A DNA stretch of 64,000 nt, from assembly GCA_934047225.1 (NCBI GenBank), contig OW203992.1:11831501-11895500 (forward strand). The letters are read 5' to 3'. The notes beneath the pieces are model-generated. The model ran no database searches. It saw nothing but the letters and a program-made list of their open reading frames with translations, and was not told the origin of the DNA. Made by a program: the position numbers and the translations under genes. Below, in pieces: positions 48,026 to 59,833 of the stretch (position 1 is its first letter; each line of letters opens with the position of its first letter). The DNA comes from Ypsolopha sequella (lineage: Eukaryota; Arthropoda; Insecta; Lepidoptera; Ypsolophidae).

Positions 48026-51000
48026 ATGGGAAGTCCAGAACGTGAACTATGTCCACCTCCGAATGAAGAAGATGAATTGACCCTCCCAAGAGCAAGTATC
48101 AACAAGATGATCAAGGAATTGGTGCCGTCTGTTCGGGTTGCGTTTGAGTCCAGAGAACTAATATTAAATTGTTGCACAGAATTTATTCATCTTCTTAGTT
48201 CAGAAGCTAATGAAGTATGTAACCAAAGCAACAAGAAAACAATTAATGCTGAACATGTCCTTGCTGGTACGTCTGAGCCAAAAATTTCATCCAATTACAT
48301 CAAGTAAAATACTTGATATATTGTAGTCTTTTATTAAAATGTTTCAGCACTGGATAGGCTCGGCTTTAGTGACTACACAATTGAAGCAGAAGCTGTGCTA
48401 AGAGACTGCAAAGCTGTTGCTGCTAAGAGAAGGAGGCAAAGTACCAGGTTGGAAAACTTAGGAATACCTGAAGAGGAGCTCCTGAGGCAACAGCAAGAAC
48501 TTTTTGCAAAGGTCTGTAAAACAACACTAACACCGCGTTCCGCATGACACTAATAGTGCCAACACTACCATCAAACTTCTCACGCCTATCAAGTCATTCC
48601 GAATGGACAATGGCGTCCATCACTGCTTAAACTTATGATCCATTCGGAACGCATTTGAACGCGACATGGACGTTGACACTTGAAAGTGACAGAATTTGTA
48701 TGAATTTGTTTTACGTTACGTGAATACAAAGGGTATACTACTTTACTAGGTCCAAGAAGGCATTTCCTCTAACTTCAATCTTTGAATCATGGTTTAATAA
48801 TAAACTCTTATGCTCCGAATAAATTATTTTTAAAATTGCCGCCAGCCGGCTGTCACTTTTCATAGATCGCTCACAGTGCAAACGCTCTAAAGCATGGACG
48901 ATGATAGCACAACATGGCGTCGTTCATGATGTCATCTTTGACGTCATAGCGGCCATTGTAGGGCTATCGTTATCGCGCTAACACTGACTCGGAATGGCTG
49001 TTGACGCGATAAAATCGATTATGTCGTCATTCGGAACGCGGTGTAAACTTTGAAACTAAAGTTACTCTCGCACAATCTCTACTTTTGCCTATCATCAACT
49101 ACACTGATGTTTATTTCCTAGATGCCAATCAGGAGCTGCTTGGGAAACTTGAATGTTTACAAAATCTGGGAATCAGGTTATCTATGGACTAAGAAAATAT
49201 GATCACATATCTCAGTACTGTGAACAGTTAAAATGGCTCCCCATTAAACAGCATCAGTATGTTCAAATACTCTGTTGCCTTTTCAACATTTTAAAGAGTC
49301 CCACTTCTCCTCCATACCTCCACAATCATTATGACCATATCTTCCTTGGAGACTAGCAACTCAGGTCTCACAAAGTCTCACTTTTAAAAACACCTCATAA
49401 TTCAGATTCTTTATTGATAACGATATGTCACCGGATATCCGGTTATTATCCGGTATCCGGCCTATCCGGCCATATTTTCGGTATCCGGCCGGATAGTAGC
49501 CAGTATCTGGCCTGATACCGGATACTTAACTTAGCATACAAAAAGTCATTTATATCACAAAATAAATTGATTGCATCAATGATTGAATAATCTAAATTCT
49601 AATACATAAAGTGAATAAGAGTTGAGTTATGGTAGATTAAGACAAGCTTTACATCAATTGTTGGAAATAAACGTTTGTGCTTTTCTTTATACATTACACC
49701 AGCTTCTTTTGCTCTCACAATATACCGGATGTAACTAAACAGGTATCTTTTAATAAAAACACATGGTCTAAGAATTATACTGAACAACTTTTCCAAAGAA
49801 ACATACTTGTGGAAATGAAAAAAAAATCAGGTTTCCTTACCCATTTTGAGTTATTCTGAGGGCGGGCAGGTTCATTTTTTTTCAATATGTTACTTTGGTA
49901 AATTTGTTCAGTATGAACAGTAGATTACGCGGTTTCATTTAAAGATACCTGTCCATTTATATACAGTATACACCGCTGTAAGGAGACAAAAGATAATACA
50001 TATTTACGAATTTCGTTAGGATCGGAAATTGTTTCACGTTTGCAGACCAGCATTTGTATGATTGTGATATGATTTAGAAAATGCACAAATAATCTCGCCC
50101 AGTTGCACCCGCACGCACCTTGGTGCGTAATGTTTAGACTTGCTCAATTAGTGCGAAACACATATCTTGAGGCCGGATATTCGGCCGCTGGATATCCGGC
50201 TATCCGGCCAAGCGCCTGGCCGGATATCCGGTATCCGGCCAAATCACTATCCGTTTCATCTCTAGTTACAGGTCCTTATAATAATACATGTTTTAATAAC
50301 GTAACTTAATTAAATGACAGATGTACGTAATATTGGTACATAATAATTTATAAGATAAATTTATAAAATAAAATTATTATTATTATTCAGGTACTCGAAA
50401 ATTTATCGACAGTATAGAACGCCTGCTGAATTGGCCATTTTTGGAGTTTGTTTTTAAATGTTTGTATAGATCCAACTTGCTTGATATCTTGTGGAAGTTT
50501 ATTGTAAATTTGGGGACCGAACACATAGACTAAACGCTCACTTTTCGACAACTTCCGTAAAACGCTACTAAGTTTGAACTTGTTTCGGGTTTGTTCGCTT
50601 CTCGTTTTGAATTTCTGAAGATTTTCACGTACGAATAACGCAACCTGGAGTATGTACAGTGAAAGCAGTGTGAGTATGTAAGTGTGGTTGAGCAGACTCT
50701 TCGTACAGCTCTTTTTTGTATGATAAACGGGGCGTATGGAAACTCTTTTGCTGTTAAGTCCATCCAACTGTGGAACTCCCTTCCTCACACTATCGGGGAT
50801 AGTCACTCCATTGGTGTATACAAAAGGAAAATAAAAGAACACCATCTTCGGCAGGGTTCGAAGTGGTAATTATGATTGATATCAAGATAAATATAGATAA
50901 ATAATTATCTTTGATAATCCATATTTTAGTCACAAAATTATAAACAAAAAATTAATAAAAGATTACCTTAATTGTAAAATGTGTATAATTCCGTAGTATG

Positions 51001-52569
51001 ACAGCACCCAAAGCTTTCCACCTTTAAATGGGCGACGATCACATATTTGGCATCAGTGATCATCTGAACAGTGATAGTTGCACGCCTTAATTAAGTGCAC
51101 TTGAAATTTGGAATTTTTAATGTGTGACATTTCATGCGTTAGTATTATGATTTCATTAAATAACTAATTTATTTCCTTTCCTTGTCAAAAATATTCAAGT
51201 CAAAATGACAATTGCACGAAAGAGAAAGTAGTGTTTAAGAGAAAAAAGATGACACTATTCTCTCAGTACATGCGCTGTGGCGTTATAGTGGTCATAAACC
51301 ATCGGGAATAACTTGGTAGCGTCAGCAGATGCAATAGGGCATGTTATCGATATGAATCAAGATATTATTGTGACTATTAAATGTAAATAAAGTTCAAATC
51401 TAGCAATTTAATAAATTTTATTGAACTTTTTAGTACCTTATTATTATTTCTTTGGTTCATTTATATTTATATTATTAGTATTGAAACAATTTCGGCCTAA
51501 AGTATGGGGCTGTCATCAGTCGAATTTAACAAGATATTGATAAATAAAGTATAGGTATATAAAATAAAAAATGTGACACCTGTGAATAAATTTAAATATT
51601 TTATAAAATATATATGTAATCATTCGGCTTTTCTTTATAAATATTTATAGATATAAGAGTATTTATAAAAATATACACATAAACGAATTAAAGCAAACCA
51701 AAATAAAACATAAATATTTTTTATTTCGAACATAGAAAAGTTTCCTTTGATATAGCTAGGGGGTTCATTATCAACCTGTATATGGCGAGTCGTGATCGCC
51801 ACAAATAACCCTTGTGGTTATTGGCCAAACTAGTTAACCCTAAAATCGGGTTTGGCCGGCAATGACATATATAAACTCTAAAAAATCACTGACATGTTGT
51901 GGAATCGGACTGACTGCTGTTTTCTCTGTCTGAGTTAGTCGCTTGATGGTCCATCAGAGAGAAGCGTCCAAGTGTATGCGGGCCCGAGATGGGCCAGTAG
52001 CCTAAGCATGAAAACATCTCCCTATTGTTGCATTTGAAACTAAACTTAGGTTGTCATACATGTAGCTATTAGTTCCACTACTGTCCGCTTGGAGCGGTTT
52101 CCCAGATTCCATACGATTTTGATGTAGTTTGAAACGCAACTATACAGAGATGTTTTCATGCTTAGGCTACAGGACCGAAGACGCGCGGGAACGTTGCTAT
52201 TACCTGCGCAGTATATCCCGGCGCACCTCCCGAACTGTTATGCAAAGTATTGCAAAGAAAATATGCCAATGCATTCGATATTAGAAGCGGCCCTGTCTGT
52301 CCCGCGCTCGCACTACCCCACCCCTATCGACTCTTACAACCGTGCCGCGACGCGATCGTTTATCTAGAATAGCACAATCACAATAGTAATAAAATAGTAC
52401 AAAATTAACTATGCATTTACAGGCTCGTGAAGAACAAGCTAAACAGGATCAGCAGCAGTGGCTGTTGCTTCAACAACAAGGGCTTGTGGGAGCCGAGGGT
52501 GCTCCGCAGCCATACGTACCTCCAATGGTCAAGAGAGAAGCCGATGATGAGGATGATGATTATTCATAA
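48026..52569 (+). CDS. Dr1: Dr1 / NC2-beta, TBP-associated repressor
   Basis: Exons 48026-48266, 48348-48511 and 52423-52569 give 183 residues (human 176). Residues about 15-95 form the H2B-like histone fold (LPRASINKMIKE, CTEFIHLLSSEA, HVLAALDRLGF). The strongly conserved block RLENLGIPEEELLRQQQELFAK closes exon 2. A Gln-rich segment and an acidic end (DDEDDDYS) follow. Dr1 pairs with DRAP1/NC2-alpha, clamps TBP on core promoters and represses TATA-driven transcription. The start ATG at 48026 has GAA at -3 to -1 and is the family's expected start. AATAAA lies at 52642, about 75 bp after the stop. Intron 2 is 3.9 kb of nested transposable elements, while intron 1 is only 81 bp. Confidence 0.95.
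48530..49044. mobile_element. MITE bounded by ACACCGCGTTCCG ends, start of Dr1 intron 2
   Basis: The left end ACACCGCGTTCCGCATGAC and the complement of the right end differ at one base over 19 bp. A related copy in reverse orientation lies at 5906-6493 and a partial copy at about 27,420-27,590. It starts only 19 bp after the Dr1 exon 2 border. Confidence 0.8.
49090..49420 (+). pseudogene. LINE reverse-transcriptase C-terminal fragment, plus strand
   Basis: ECLQNLGIR, then after a frame change LRKYDHISQYCEQLKWLPIK and LFNILKSPTSPPYL, match the region after the RT domain of common LINEs. The likely continuation, SIQLWNSLPHTI ... GVYKRKIKEH, is found at 50,700-50,870, separated by 1.3 kb of later insertions. 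Confidence 0.6.
49418..50268. mobile_element. hAT-like element with TATCCGG/CCGGATA subterminal clusters
   Basis: Dense CCGGATATCCGG, TATCCGGTATCCGG and related motifs occur at 49430-49530 and again at 50170-50250, with a plain AT-rich interior. This two-ended clustering is characteristic of hAT-type elements. The right border ends near CATCTCTAGTTACAGG; exact ends and duplication are not resolved. It interrupts LINE remnants within Dr1 intron 2. Confidence 0.6.
50387..50700 (-). pseudogene. LINE C-terminal fragment, minus strand, nested
   Basis: TRNKFKLSSVLRKLSKSERL and IYNKLPQDIKQV, then FKNKLQKW, are the C-terminal LINE signature, in the opposite orientation to the flanking LINE halves. 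It lies between the TATCCGG element and the resumed plus-strand LINE. Confidence 0.6.
50700..50870 (+). pseudogene. Continuation of the plus-strand LINE fragment
   Basis: MINGAYGNSFAVKSIQLWNS and SIGVYKRKIKEHHL match the last part of LINE polyproteins of the type seen at 49,090-49,420. Confidence 0.55.
50871..51997. other. Dr1 intron 2, degraded repeats
   Basis: AT-rich. Contains a block at 51,490-51,530 (TTCGGCC...GGGGCTGTCATCAGTCGAAT) shared with 7,318 and 34,915 regions. No coding sequence found. Confidence 0.4.
51998..52169. mobile_element. MITE 'TAGCCTAAGCAT' family, copy 2, in Dr1 intron 2
   Basis: About 95% identical by eye to 11409-11578, same orientation, with the shared interior CCGCTTGGAGCGGTTTCCCAG (copy 1 has an A for the middle G). 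Confidence 0.88.
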
Positions 52570-52734
52570 AGGAAGCAACATATATTAATGTTCTCTTTAA
52601 CGTCTGTTTTCAAACCGCAACATTTTTGTTTAGAAATAAGAAATAAATTCAAATTGCTAACTCACAGTTCTTTGATATTTTTGTGAGTTGTCTGGTCTAA
52701 ACAGTGAACTTGCAAGTTTGTATACTACTTAGAG

Positions 52735-53028
52735 CAGTGTTTCTTAACCTGTGGTCCGCGGACCCCTGGGGGTCCGCGAGCATATGTATGGGGGTCCGCA
52801 GCCTAATCTAGTAATAGATTAGGTGATACTAGAATATAATCTCAATAGTGATTATAAACCCAAATATTACTAATTTAGTTGCATAAAAGCAGCACCAAAC
52901 TTCTCATTAACGTATTTTATATGAAAAAGTATATTTTTTTGTAAATTGTGGAACTAAAACAAATGGTCCGAAATTATATGCTGCTTTTTATTAAGGGGTC
53001 TGTGGACAAAAAATGTTAAGAAACGCTG
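52735..53028. mobile_element. hAT-type MITE, 8-bp duplication ACTTAGAG
   Basis: CAGTGTTTCTTAAC at the left and GTTAAGAAACGCTG at the right, with inner inverted GGTCCGCGGACC/GGGGGTCCGCG motifs, are typical of the widespread 'CAGTGTTTCTTAACC' hAT ends. Direct copies of ACTTAGAG lie at 52727-52734 and 53029-53036. It is 294 bp and lies just 3' of Dr1. Confidence 0.9.
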
Positions 53029-53033
53029 ACTTA

Positions 53034-53631
53034 GAGGAAAGTAACCAAATATGGAACACCACTTTGATTTCTTGTTTTAAAAAAAAATACAATATTAAAG
53101 ACGTTTATTAGTAGTTATAATCAGTCATACATTTTTTTTTTGTTTTTAATACTACTAAATATTTTTTTATTTTTCAAATATCAATTTATCAAAATGAATA
53201 TTATATTATTAAGAATAGCTACCCAAATATGGAATATTAGAAAAATACACGTAGTTCTTATTTAGAAAAAACAAAAAAGTAAGGAAATTTTGGAAAAAAA
53301 TAATGAGGAACCTAATCTTACAAAAATCACAAATTCGAGTGTCAAACTCTGGACCAGCACAGACATTATGAACCCAGAAAGAAGACATTAAACTTTTGAC
53401 CCGTTTTTCCTTGAGTATCTTGAGAAAACAAAAAACGCCTGCCATAGCCACACCGCGCACCTGACTGGTCAGACAAAATAAGTGCGACACTAAAGTGAGT
53501 GAATGAGATAAAAAATTACTTTGAATTGCATCTAAAAATAAACAAATAAATAAAATCTTCAAGTGTAAGTTTTAGAGAAATGGTGGTATTCCATATTAGG
53601 GATACTATTTCATATTTGGTAACTTTCCTCG
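53034..53631. mobile_element. DNA element with GAGGAAAGTAACCAAATATGG ends
   Basis: The left GAGGAAAGTAACCAAATATGG and the right ATATTTGGTAACTTTCCTC are inverted, and further CCAAATATGGAA copies lie inside. A hAT MITE inserted at its left border. Confidence 0.65.
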
Positions 53632-53714
53632 TCTATTGGTCTGGTCTGAATCATTTCTGCTTTCAAGAAAAACAATTAAAATTATAAAACATAACATACA
53701 CACAACATATCGTT

Positions 53715-53890
53715 ACGACATGAATCCCAGAGAGGGTGTCAGAGGTATTCCGAGTGTGAACTGTGAAATGCAAATCCCCACTCGGTATACCCGCGTTATG
53801 TCCCAACGTGATGTAGGTGAGCATAAATGCACGCTTTTTAGGGCATGCACGTTTCCTCACGATGTTTTCCTTCACCGTTCTGCAAGTGGT
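53715..53890 (+). repeat. Dispersed repeat, copy 3 of the same family
   Basis: Shares GTGTCAGAGGTATTCCGAGT, GTATACCCGCGTT and GTCCCAACGTGATGT with the copies at 4.6 and 47.2 kb. It lies about 220 bp upstream of the unknown seven-exon gene. Confidence 0.65.
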
Positions 53891-54109
53891 AAGTAGGTAA
53901 TAAAATATAAATAGGTAACATACCCTAGACATCCATCATGTCTATTCTGATATGTTTCATGGCAACATTTTCTTAACAAACCTACAACGCTAATAACCAA
54001 TAAAAAATACGTTTATCAAAGTCGTCAAAACACCATCAAATTATCAATCAAAAAATAACATGCAATAATATTTGTATTGTTAGCTCAATATCCAATATGG
54101 TTAAACAAA

Positions 54110-57100
54110 ATGAGTGCTAGGCAACTCCCTAAAAAGAAATACAAGAAACCAAAGCAGAACACTCCGTCTACGACAAATCCCCAGTCATCTGTATGTTGTA
54201 TTGTAGTCTTTCAGTAATAGACTCATTTATTATCTGGGTGCAGAATCTTCAATTTATTACAGAATAATAAAAGTAACAGTGATAGTGACAATGGCGACCA
54301 GGCACCAGCACTATCCCCGTGCCCACTTCTGGCTAAAGACTCTGAATGGATAGACATCCTGCAAACACCACAACCTGAAACCTCCAGAGCGTCTGTCCAT
54401 CAATCCGTCTCTCAAGAGGAGGAACTACTTCAACTCGTAATTATCTTGGAATATTTTATAGAAAGCTATTTAAAAAATTTGGTCATGAGATGTCCTGAGA
54501 GCCAACTTTCGTTGTGAATAATGTAACATTCGTCTATCTACCTCCTGTAGTAAAATCATCGCTTTACTATGTCTGATTTATAAACAACTAGCCTTCTGCC
54601 CGTTCAACTCTGCTCCGTTTTCGGCTTGGGCTCTATTTTATTAACACCCTTATAGCCTAAATGCTATTGACCAGGGTCACTACGATTATAATAAAGAAAA
54701 CCGCATCCAAATCGGTTCAGTGGTTTCGGAGATGTGCGCGAACTAACAAACAGACAGAAAATAATTCTAAAAATTGCTGATTTGTGTTCTATAACTCTTC
54801 TTAGTTAACCCCTTTTTATTTTCATTACTTTTCTTCAATGTACAGACACACCGGGTTCTACTGTTTTTTTTATATGTATAGAAGATGTCCTGAAAGTCGA
54901 TTGTCATAAATGGTCTAAACGGCATTCTCCAGGTCTAGACACTGGGCACTTTTAAAAGATTTTTCAATACAAGTGCTCGTAAAGGCCCACTTTTTATGCA
55001 TCAAAACCGAACAGAAAGTCGATCGATTATTTTGCCCTAGGGCTTTATTATTATTATTTTTTATTTATTTACAATGGTTGGCTAACCTGCAGCCTTTCCT
55101 GTGTACCATAAATGTTATACTTTTTTTCCACTGTTAAACGGCTCTGGATACAGTCCTTTTGAGCCAATCATAATTTAAAGTTTTGTTTTATTTCCTCACA
55201 CTATGCATTGAAAAACGTAGTATGATACACGGGCGTAAGAGCAAAAAATTACTCGGTTACGTTAAAAACACTCGCTACGCTCGTGTTTTAAATCAATGAA
55301 TCGTGAATAAATGTAATTTATTCCTTTTCGCCCTTGTAGCAAAAACTACTATTTCCAAACAATCCAGTAGGGAACCCAGTTTTTATGTTTTCAGGTAGAA
55401 TGCGAAGATGATCCTGAAGTAAAACCTTTGGCTATTTTGTTCCCTGGGCTGCTCGACAAAGATCCGAATACACTCAAAGGAATGTTGAATAGGGCCATGT
55501 CAACAACAGAAGTTACAAGACATTTAGTTGATCTTGGACAAAAAGCAAACTTCACTTTTATGAAAAAAGCAAATCGTTTGATTCCAAGAGACAAGGTGAC
55601 TATTCTTAAATTGAGATAAACTTTAGACTTATTTTTAATTTAATCACTTCATTCATGTGCAGGTTTCTTATTACAGAAATGGCTGGAAAGTTTAGCCGAA
55701 AATAATTCAAACGGTTCACTAGAATCAGATTTGTACAGAAGCAGTAAGTTACATACTTCTAAATCATTAACGTAGTCAACCACGAACCTACATTGAAGTA
55801 AGATCTCAGGTTTCTGAAAAATAAACATTTATAGATATGGATTATGACGCCGACACTGAGGTAACCGATGAAGAAACCACTGAGAAAATTATAAAAAAGA
55901 AAAAACTGGTCAAACTAAGACCTGAGCGTTCTATAGACCCAGAAAGTAGCATCTGCACCATAGATACAATTATAAATAGAGACGATTTGAAATCCACACC
56001 ACAAGCCGTTGTAGCAAAGAAAGCTAATGAAACCCCTACTACTACGTCACAAAGTGTAAGTAGTTTAAGTGTACTTACATAATATAGGTACAGTTTAGGA
56101 AATATAATTTGAGCCAATACGAATTAACTTTGGATAACAATTGAACAATAGAGGCACGTACCGGTAAGTCGACGATTTGTGCCTCGGTCGTCCCACAGAG
56201 TCTCGTCCCACATAAAAAATTCCCCACTTGTCCCAATTTGTATGCCTCGCTCGTCCCAAAACTTAATTTTCAATATTTTATTCCCCGCTCGTCCCAATTC
56301 GTATGCCTGGCTCGTCCCACATTTTTTTCATATGAGTTAAATTTGATTTAATTGTACAGTCAGCCTAAAAACCTGACTGACCAGAAAGATAAATAACCTC
56401 ATGTTGCGGAAAATTTGATGAACTAATTCAATCCGAGACTCCACTATAATATAAATTATAAAATTACAAGTTACGCCAAGTTTGCCAGGAATGTGGGACG
56501 AGTGGTGACTTTAAAACTCAAGTGGGACGAACGAGGAATTCTTTGTAATGTGGGACAAGATAGTGGGACGACAGAGGCACAAAGCAAGTCGACTTACGCT
56601 CACGGCTATGTATAAATTGTTACCAAGAAATGTTGAGACTTGGAATTTTTTAGACTAACTAATTAAAAGGCCCTTATTTTTACCCAACATTTTTATTTAC
56701 ATCTACCCACACAGGGTTATGTACGAGATAGTAAAATAATATTAAAATTTGAAAACATTCACTAATGGGTTCAGGAGTGATGAACACCAGTACTTATTAA
56801 AATGTATCAAAACGTTTTACTCTATTTACATTTTTTGTGTTAACAGATGTTCTGATTTAATGACCCTATTATAACACAATAGTTAAGGGGCTCCACAATG
56901 CTAAACAATCTAAACATCAGTTTTGTATTGGATTCAGTTCCGTCAATGTAGATAACAAAAATTTGAAAAAAAATGTGGCGTGTTTTGTGACTCAAGGCAA
57001 TTAATAATAAACATATTTCCAATCTTCTATTACTTATATTTATTTAAAAAAAGCATGAATTTCACGAAAAAAGCGATTCAGTTCCGAAACGAAACCAACA

Positions 57101-57785
57101 CAAGCAGATACTAACAAGAAAAAAACATCTTTATTACATAAAGAAATTATGGTTAATGTAATAATGTAGCCACGATTTCAAAATAACTGAAGTTTTGCGG
57201 GCGCGGCATCTGATTAGAGCAGGATAGAGTTAAAAAACAAACGCGTTAGAGCAGGACTGAATTTTAGCATAGTGCAGCTCCTTAAGCCGTTCCATTAATC
57301 AGCCCAAATTATGTTTCCTGAACTATACATTTCATACAAAAAAATATAATACACAGTTCGAGTCAAGCAAGAAGTCGGGCGCGAAGTTAGCTATCAGGTG
57401 CGTCCGTGCGCCCCCTCCCCGCTTTCGACGCTCCGAAAATACGCAACTGCGACGATATGTGTCTTATTGATCGCCTTCTAGATTGGCCCGAACTCTATGT
57501 CTATAGTTTACATGGCCAAATGGCTAAATAGCAAGACAAGATTAATTTGATTTAACATTTCAGAAAGAATGTGAAAAACATACTTGTAAAAAGCCAACCA
57601 AAAGTAATGACAAAGATAAGTTTCAAGATATCCAAACATCATCACAGTGTGTAAGTAAACATGAAACGTCTGTGTTATTTGAGTAAATGTGCAACTTATT
57701 GATGATATTGATGAAACTGATAAAATCTTATATTTTTCAGGACGATCATGAAACTAATTGCGTGAAAAAATTAAAAAGGAAATAA
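54110..57785 (+). CDS. Unrecognised seven-exon gene, 291-residue nuclear-looking protein
   Basis: No family recognised. Exons 54110-54190, 54263-54436, 55395-55595, 55677-55743, 55835-56055, 57564-57650 and 57741-57785 all have AG/GT borders and compatible phases (only exon 4/5 is phase 1). The N-terminus is basic (KKKYKKPKQ) and a Ser/Asp/Pro-rich stretch follows. Exon 3 (residues 86-152) is the only part that looks folded: PLAILFPGLLDKDPNTL, then VTRHLVDLGQKANFTFMKKANRL. Exon 5 is acidic then basic (TDEETTEK, KKKKLVKLRPER). The last exon ends KKLKRK, possibly a nuclear localisation signal. AATAAA occurs at 57941. Support comes from seven open, phase-matched exons rather than homology. An alternative ATG 13 bp upstream opens only an eight-codon frame. 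Confidence 0.7.
56150..56605. mobile_element. Element with repeated TCGTCCCA motifs, intron 5 of the unknown gene
   Basis: The left part has GTAAGTCGACGATTTGTGCCTC followed by several (C/G)TCGTCCCA copies. The right part has the inverted GTGGGAC copies followed by GAGGCACAAAGCAAGTCGACTTACG. At least seven TCGTCCCA-type motifs are arranged head-to-head. The terminal inverted stretch is about 30 bp and imperfect. Confidence 0.7.
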
Positions 57786-58132
57786 TTAGAATCAGATTTT
57801 CAAAAGAGGACAGTGCAAAAACAGAATACGTTTCTATAATAATGTAAAATTTATTATTTGATAATATGTACAGTACAGCACTAAAAAGTATAATACATAA
57901 TATTTATGTACTTTCCGTAATATTTACATTCACAATTATTAATAAAAACATCAAGTTATAAAATATTATTTAATGTTTGATGCAGATATCTCTACTTATT
58001 ACCTATTACTTGAAGCTTACAGCAAATATTAACATAAAAATTCAAAATGAGCAAACAAAGTAAGTAATTATTAAATTAAAGGTGCAAACCTAGCACACAT
58101 GGCAAATAGACAGTATTGTGCCAGGAATGAAC

Positions 58133-58590
58133 CAGAGCTGTCACATGGACTAAATAAAAGTCCGAAATAAAACCGAAAATGTATAAAAAGTCCGAAATCA
58201 TCAAATATGACTTTTTCAACCGTGACGAGTCCGCGGACCGCTCGGACTTTTTCGGATTTCGGGCTTAGTCCGTTGTGGTTAACGAAACGATTATGGATGG
58301 TTTTATGCAAGTATAGCATGAAATAATAATGTTTTTTAACTGATTTAATACAGACTATTGAAGGAGTCGAAATATTAAATTGTAACACTGTGTTAATTGC
58401 ATAACTCTTTTGAAGTCATTAACGGAATTTTTCGGACCGGACAGGCTTTTTACCGAGATCGGGCTAGTCCGTTCGGTCCGCTTGAGTTTAAGATTTACTT
58501 TAAAAGTCCATCGGAAGTAATCGGAACGAGTTACGAGTCCTATTTAAACGGACCAACTTCGGCCTTTTTTTAGTCCATGTGACAGCTTTG
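58133..58590. mobile_element. Non-autonomous hAT-like element, GTCCG subterminal repeats
   Basis: Ends CAGAGCTGTCACATGGAC and GTCCATGTGACAGCTTTG are flanked by GAATGAAC on each side (58125-58132, 58591-58598). Many scattered AGTCCG/CGGAC motifs near both ends look like transposase-binding repeats. Confidence 0.85.
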
Positions 58591-59085
58591 GAATGAACCC
58601 TACATTCTTGTAGATAAAAAATGCAGTGGTACATGAAAGCTGCTCTAAAAATACACTCTTTTAGAAACAGTGGGACTAGACTAGGCACTTACTCCCTATT
58701 TTAATATAATCCTTTTATCTCGAATTTTTATTTAGTAAGTTCTATTTGGGGTTAAGGGTTTCTGTACATTACAAAATAATGGAAAACGCTAAATAAGTGA
58801 CGTAATTGTGTAAATAAACCGGGGCATTAAGATGGTACCAAAGGAAATTTACATCAAACTTGGTATAAACAAACACAGTCGGATGGAACTCAGTATGGAA
58901 GCACATTTTTTGCAATAACAAAACTGAACAGCAAGTTTAAATAACAACAAAAAATTTCACAGATGTTTCAATCAAATGAATAATAAATAATATTTAAATC
59001 TGTATAAAGGTAGGAAGTGTCGCGACGTCTTGCTAGTCGCGTTCACTACCCTTACCGAACTGAATTAGGGTTGCCAACTCTCGGA

Positions 59086-59372
59086 TGAACCAACCCGGAA
59101 GATTTGAACAAATCGGTGGGCAATTGAATGAAAGTCGGTAATATTTGTTATTTCTAATTTGCTTTGTTTTGTAGAAGCATCATTCATATTTGATATGAAA
59201 AATCGAAATTTATTTCGTCATTAAATTATTTATTTCACGCGATTTATCTATTTCGTTAGTGACAATTATTTTATTTTAGATTATCCGGAGAATTTATTGC
59301 ATTCCGGGAGCTCGGGAGGTTGAACAATATTCCCGGAGTCTCCCGGGCATTCCGGGAGGGTTGGGAACCCTA
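59086..59372. mobile_element. Probable hAT-like MITE ('AGGGTTGCCAAC' ends)
   Basis: Left end AGGGTTGCCAACTCTCGG and right end CCGGGAGGGTTGGGAACCCT are inverted and imperfect. The flanks ACTGAATT and ACTGAAGT could be a decayed 8-bp duplication. The interior has repeated CCCGG(A/G) motifs near the right end. Confidence 0.55.
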
Positions 59373-59833
59373 ACTGAAGTCGAATGGTTCGCTCGACACG
59401 AAGTTACGATAACATATAGGTATAGGAAATAGATTTGTTTGATAAAACTTTTATGCACACAAATGTAATGATTGTATACCTAGTCTCATATGCAAATTGC
59501 TATTGTAAAATCTTTACATACATACAATATCAGTTAAAAATTTAAACAGGCAAACGCAAATTCAACAGCTGATAGTTTTCCTCTATATCTAACATTTTAC
59601 ATACAACACAACCAATAAATGTACAATATTTGACACATTTTTAATTACGAGTAAGTATACTATAATATCGACCTAGCTTTATATACTGTAATACTTAAAC
59701 ATACGCACTCTATCAATAAGAGCACAAGTCTAAGGAATGTGGGCATCAACTTTTATAGTTTTAAGCCCAGTCTTTTATATTAGGCTTCCGAGTCACAAAA
59801 AGTGAAAGCATACCATGTCTTCATCCCATTTAA

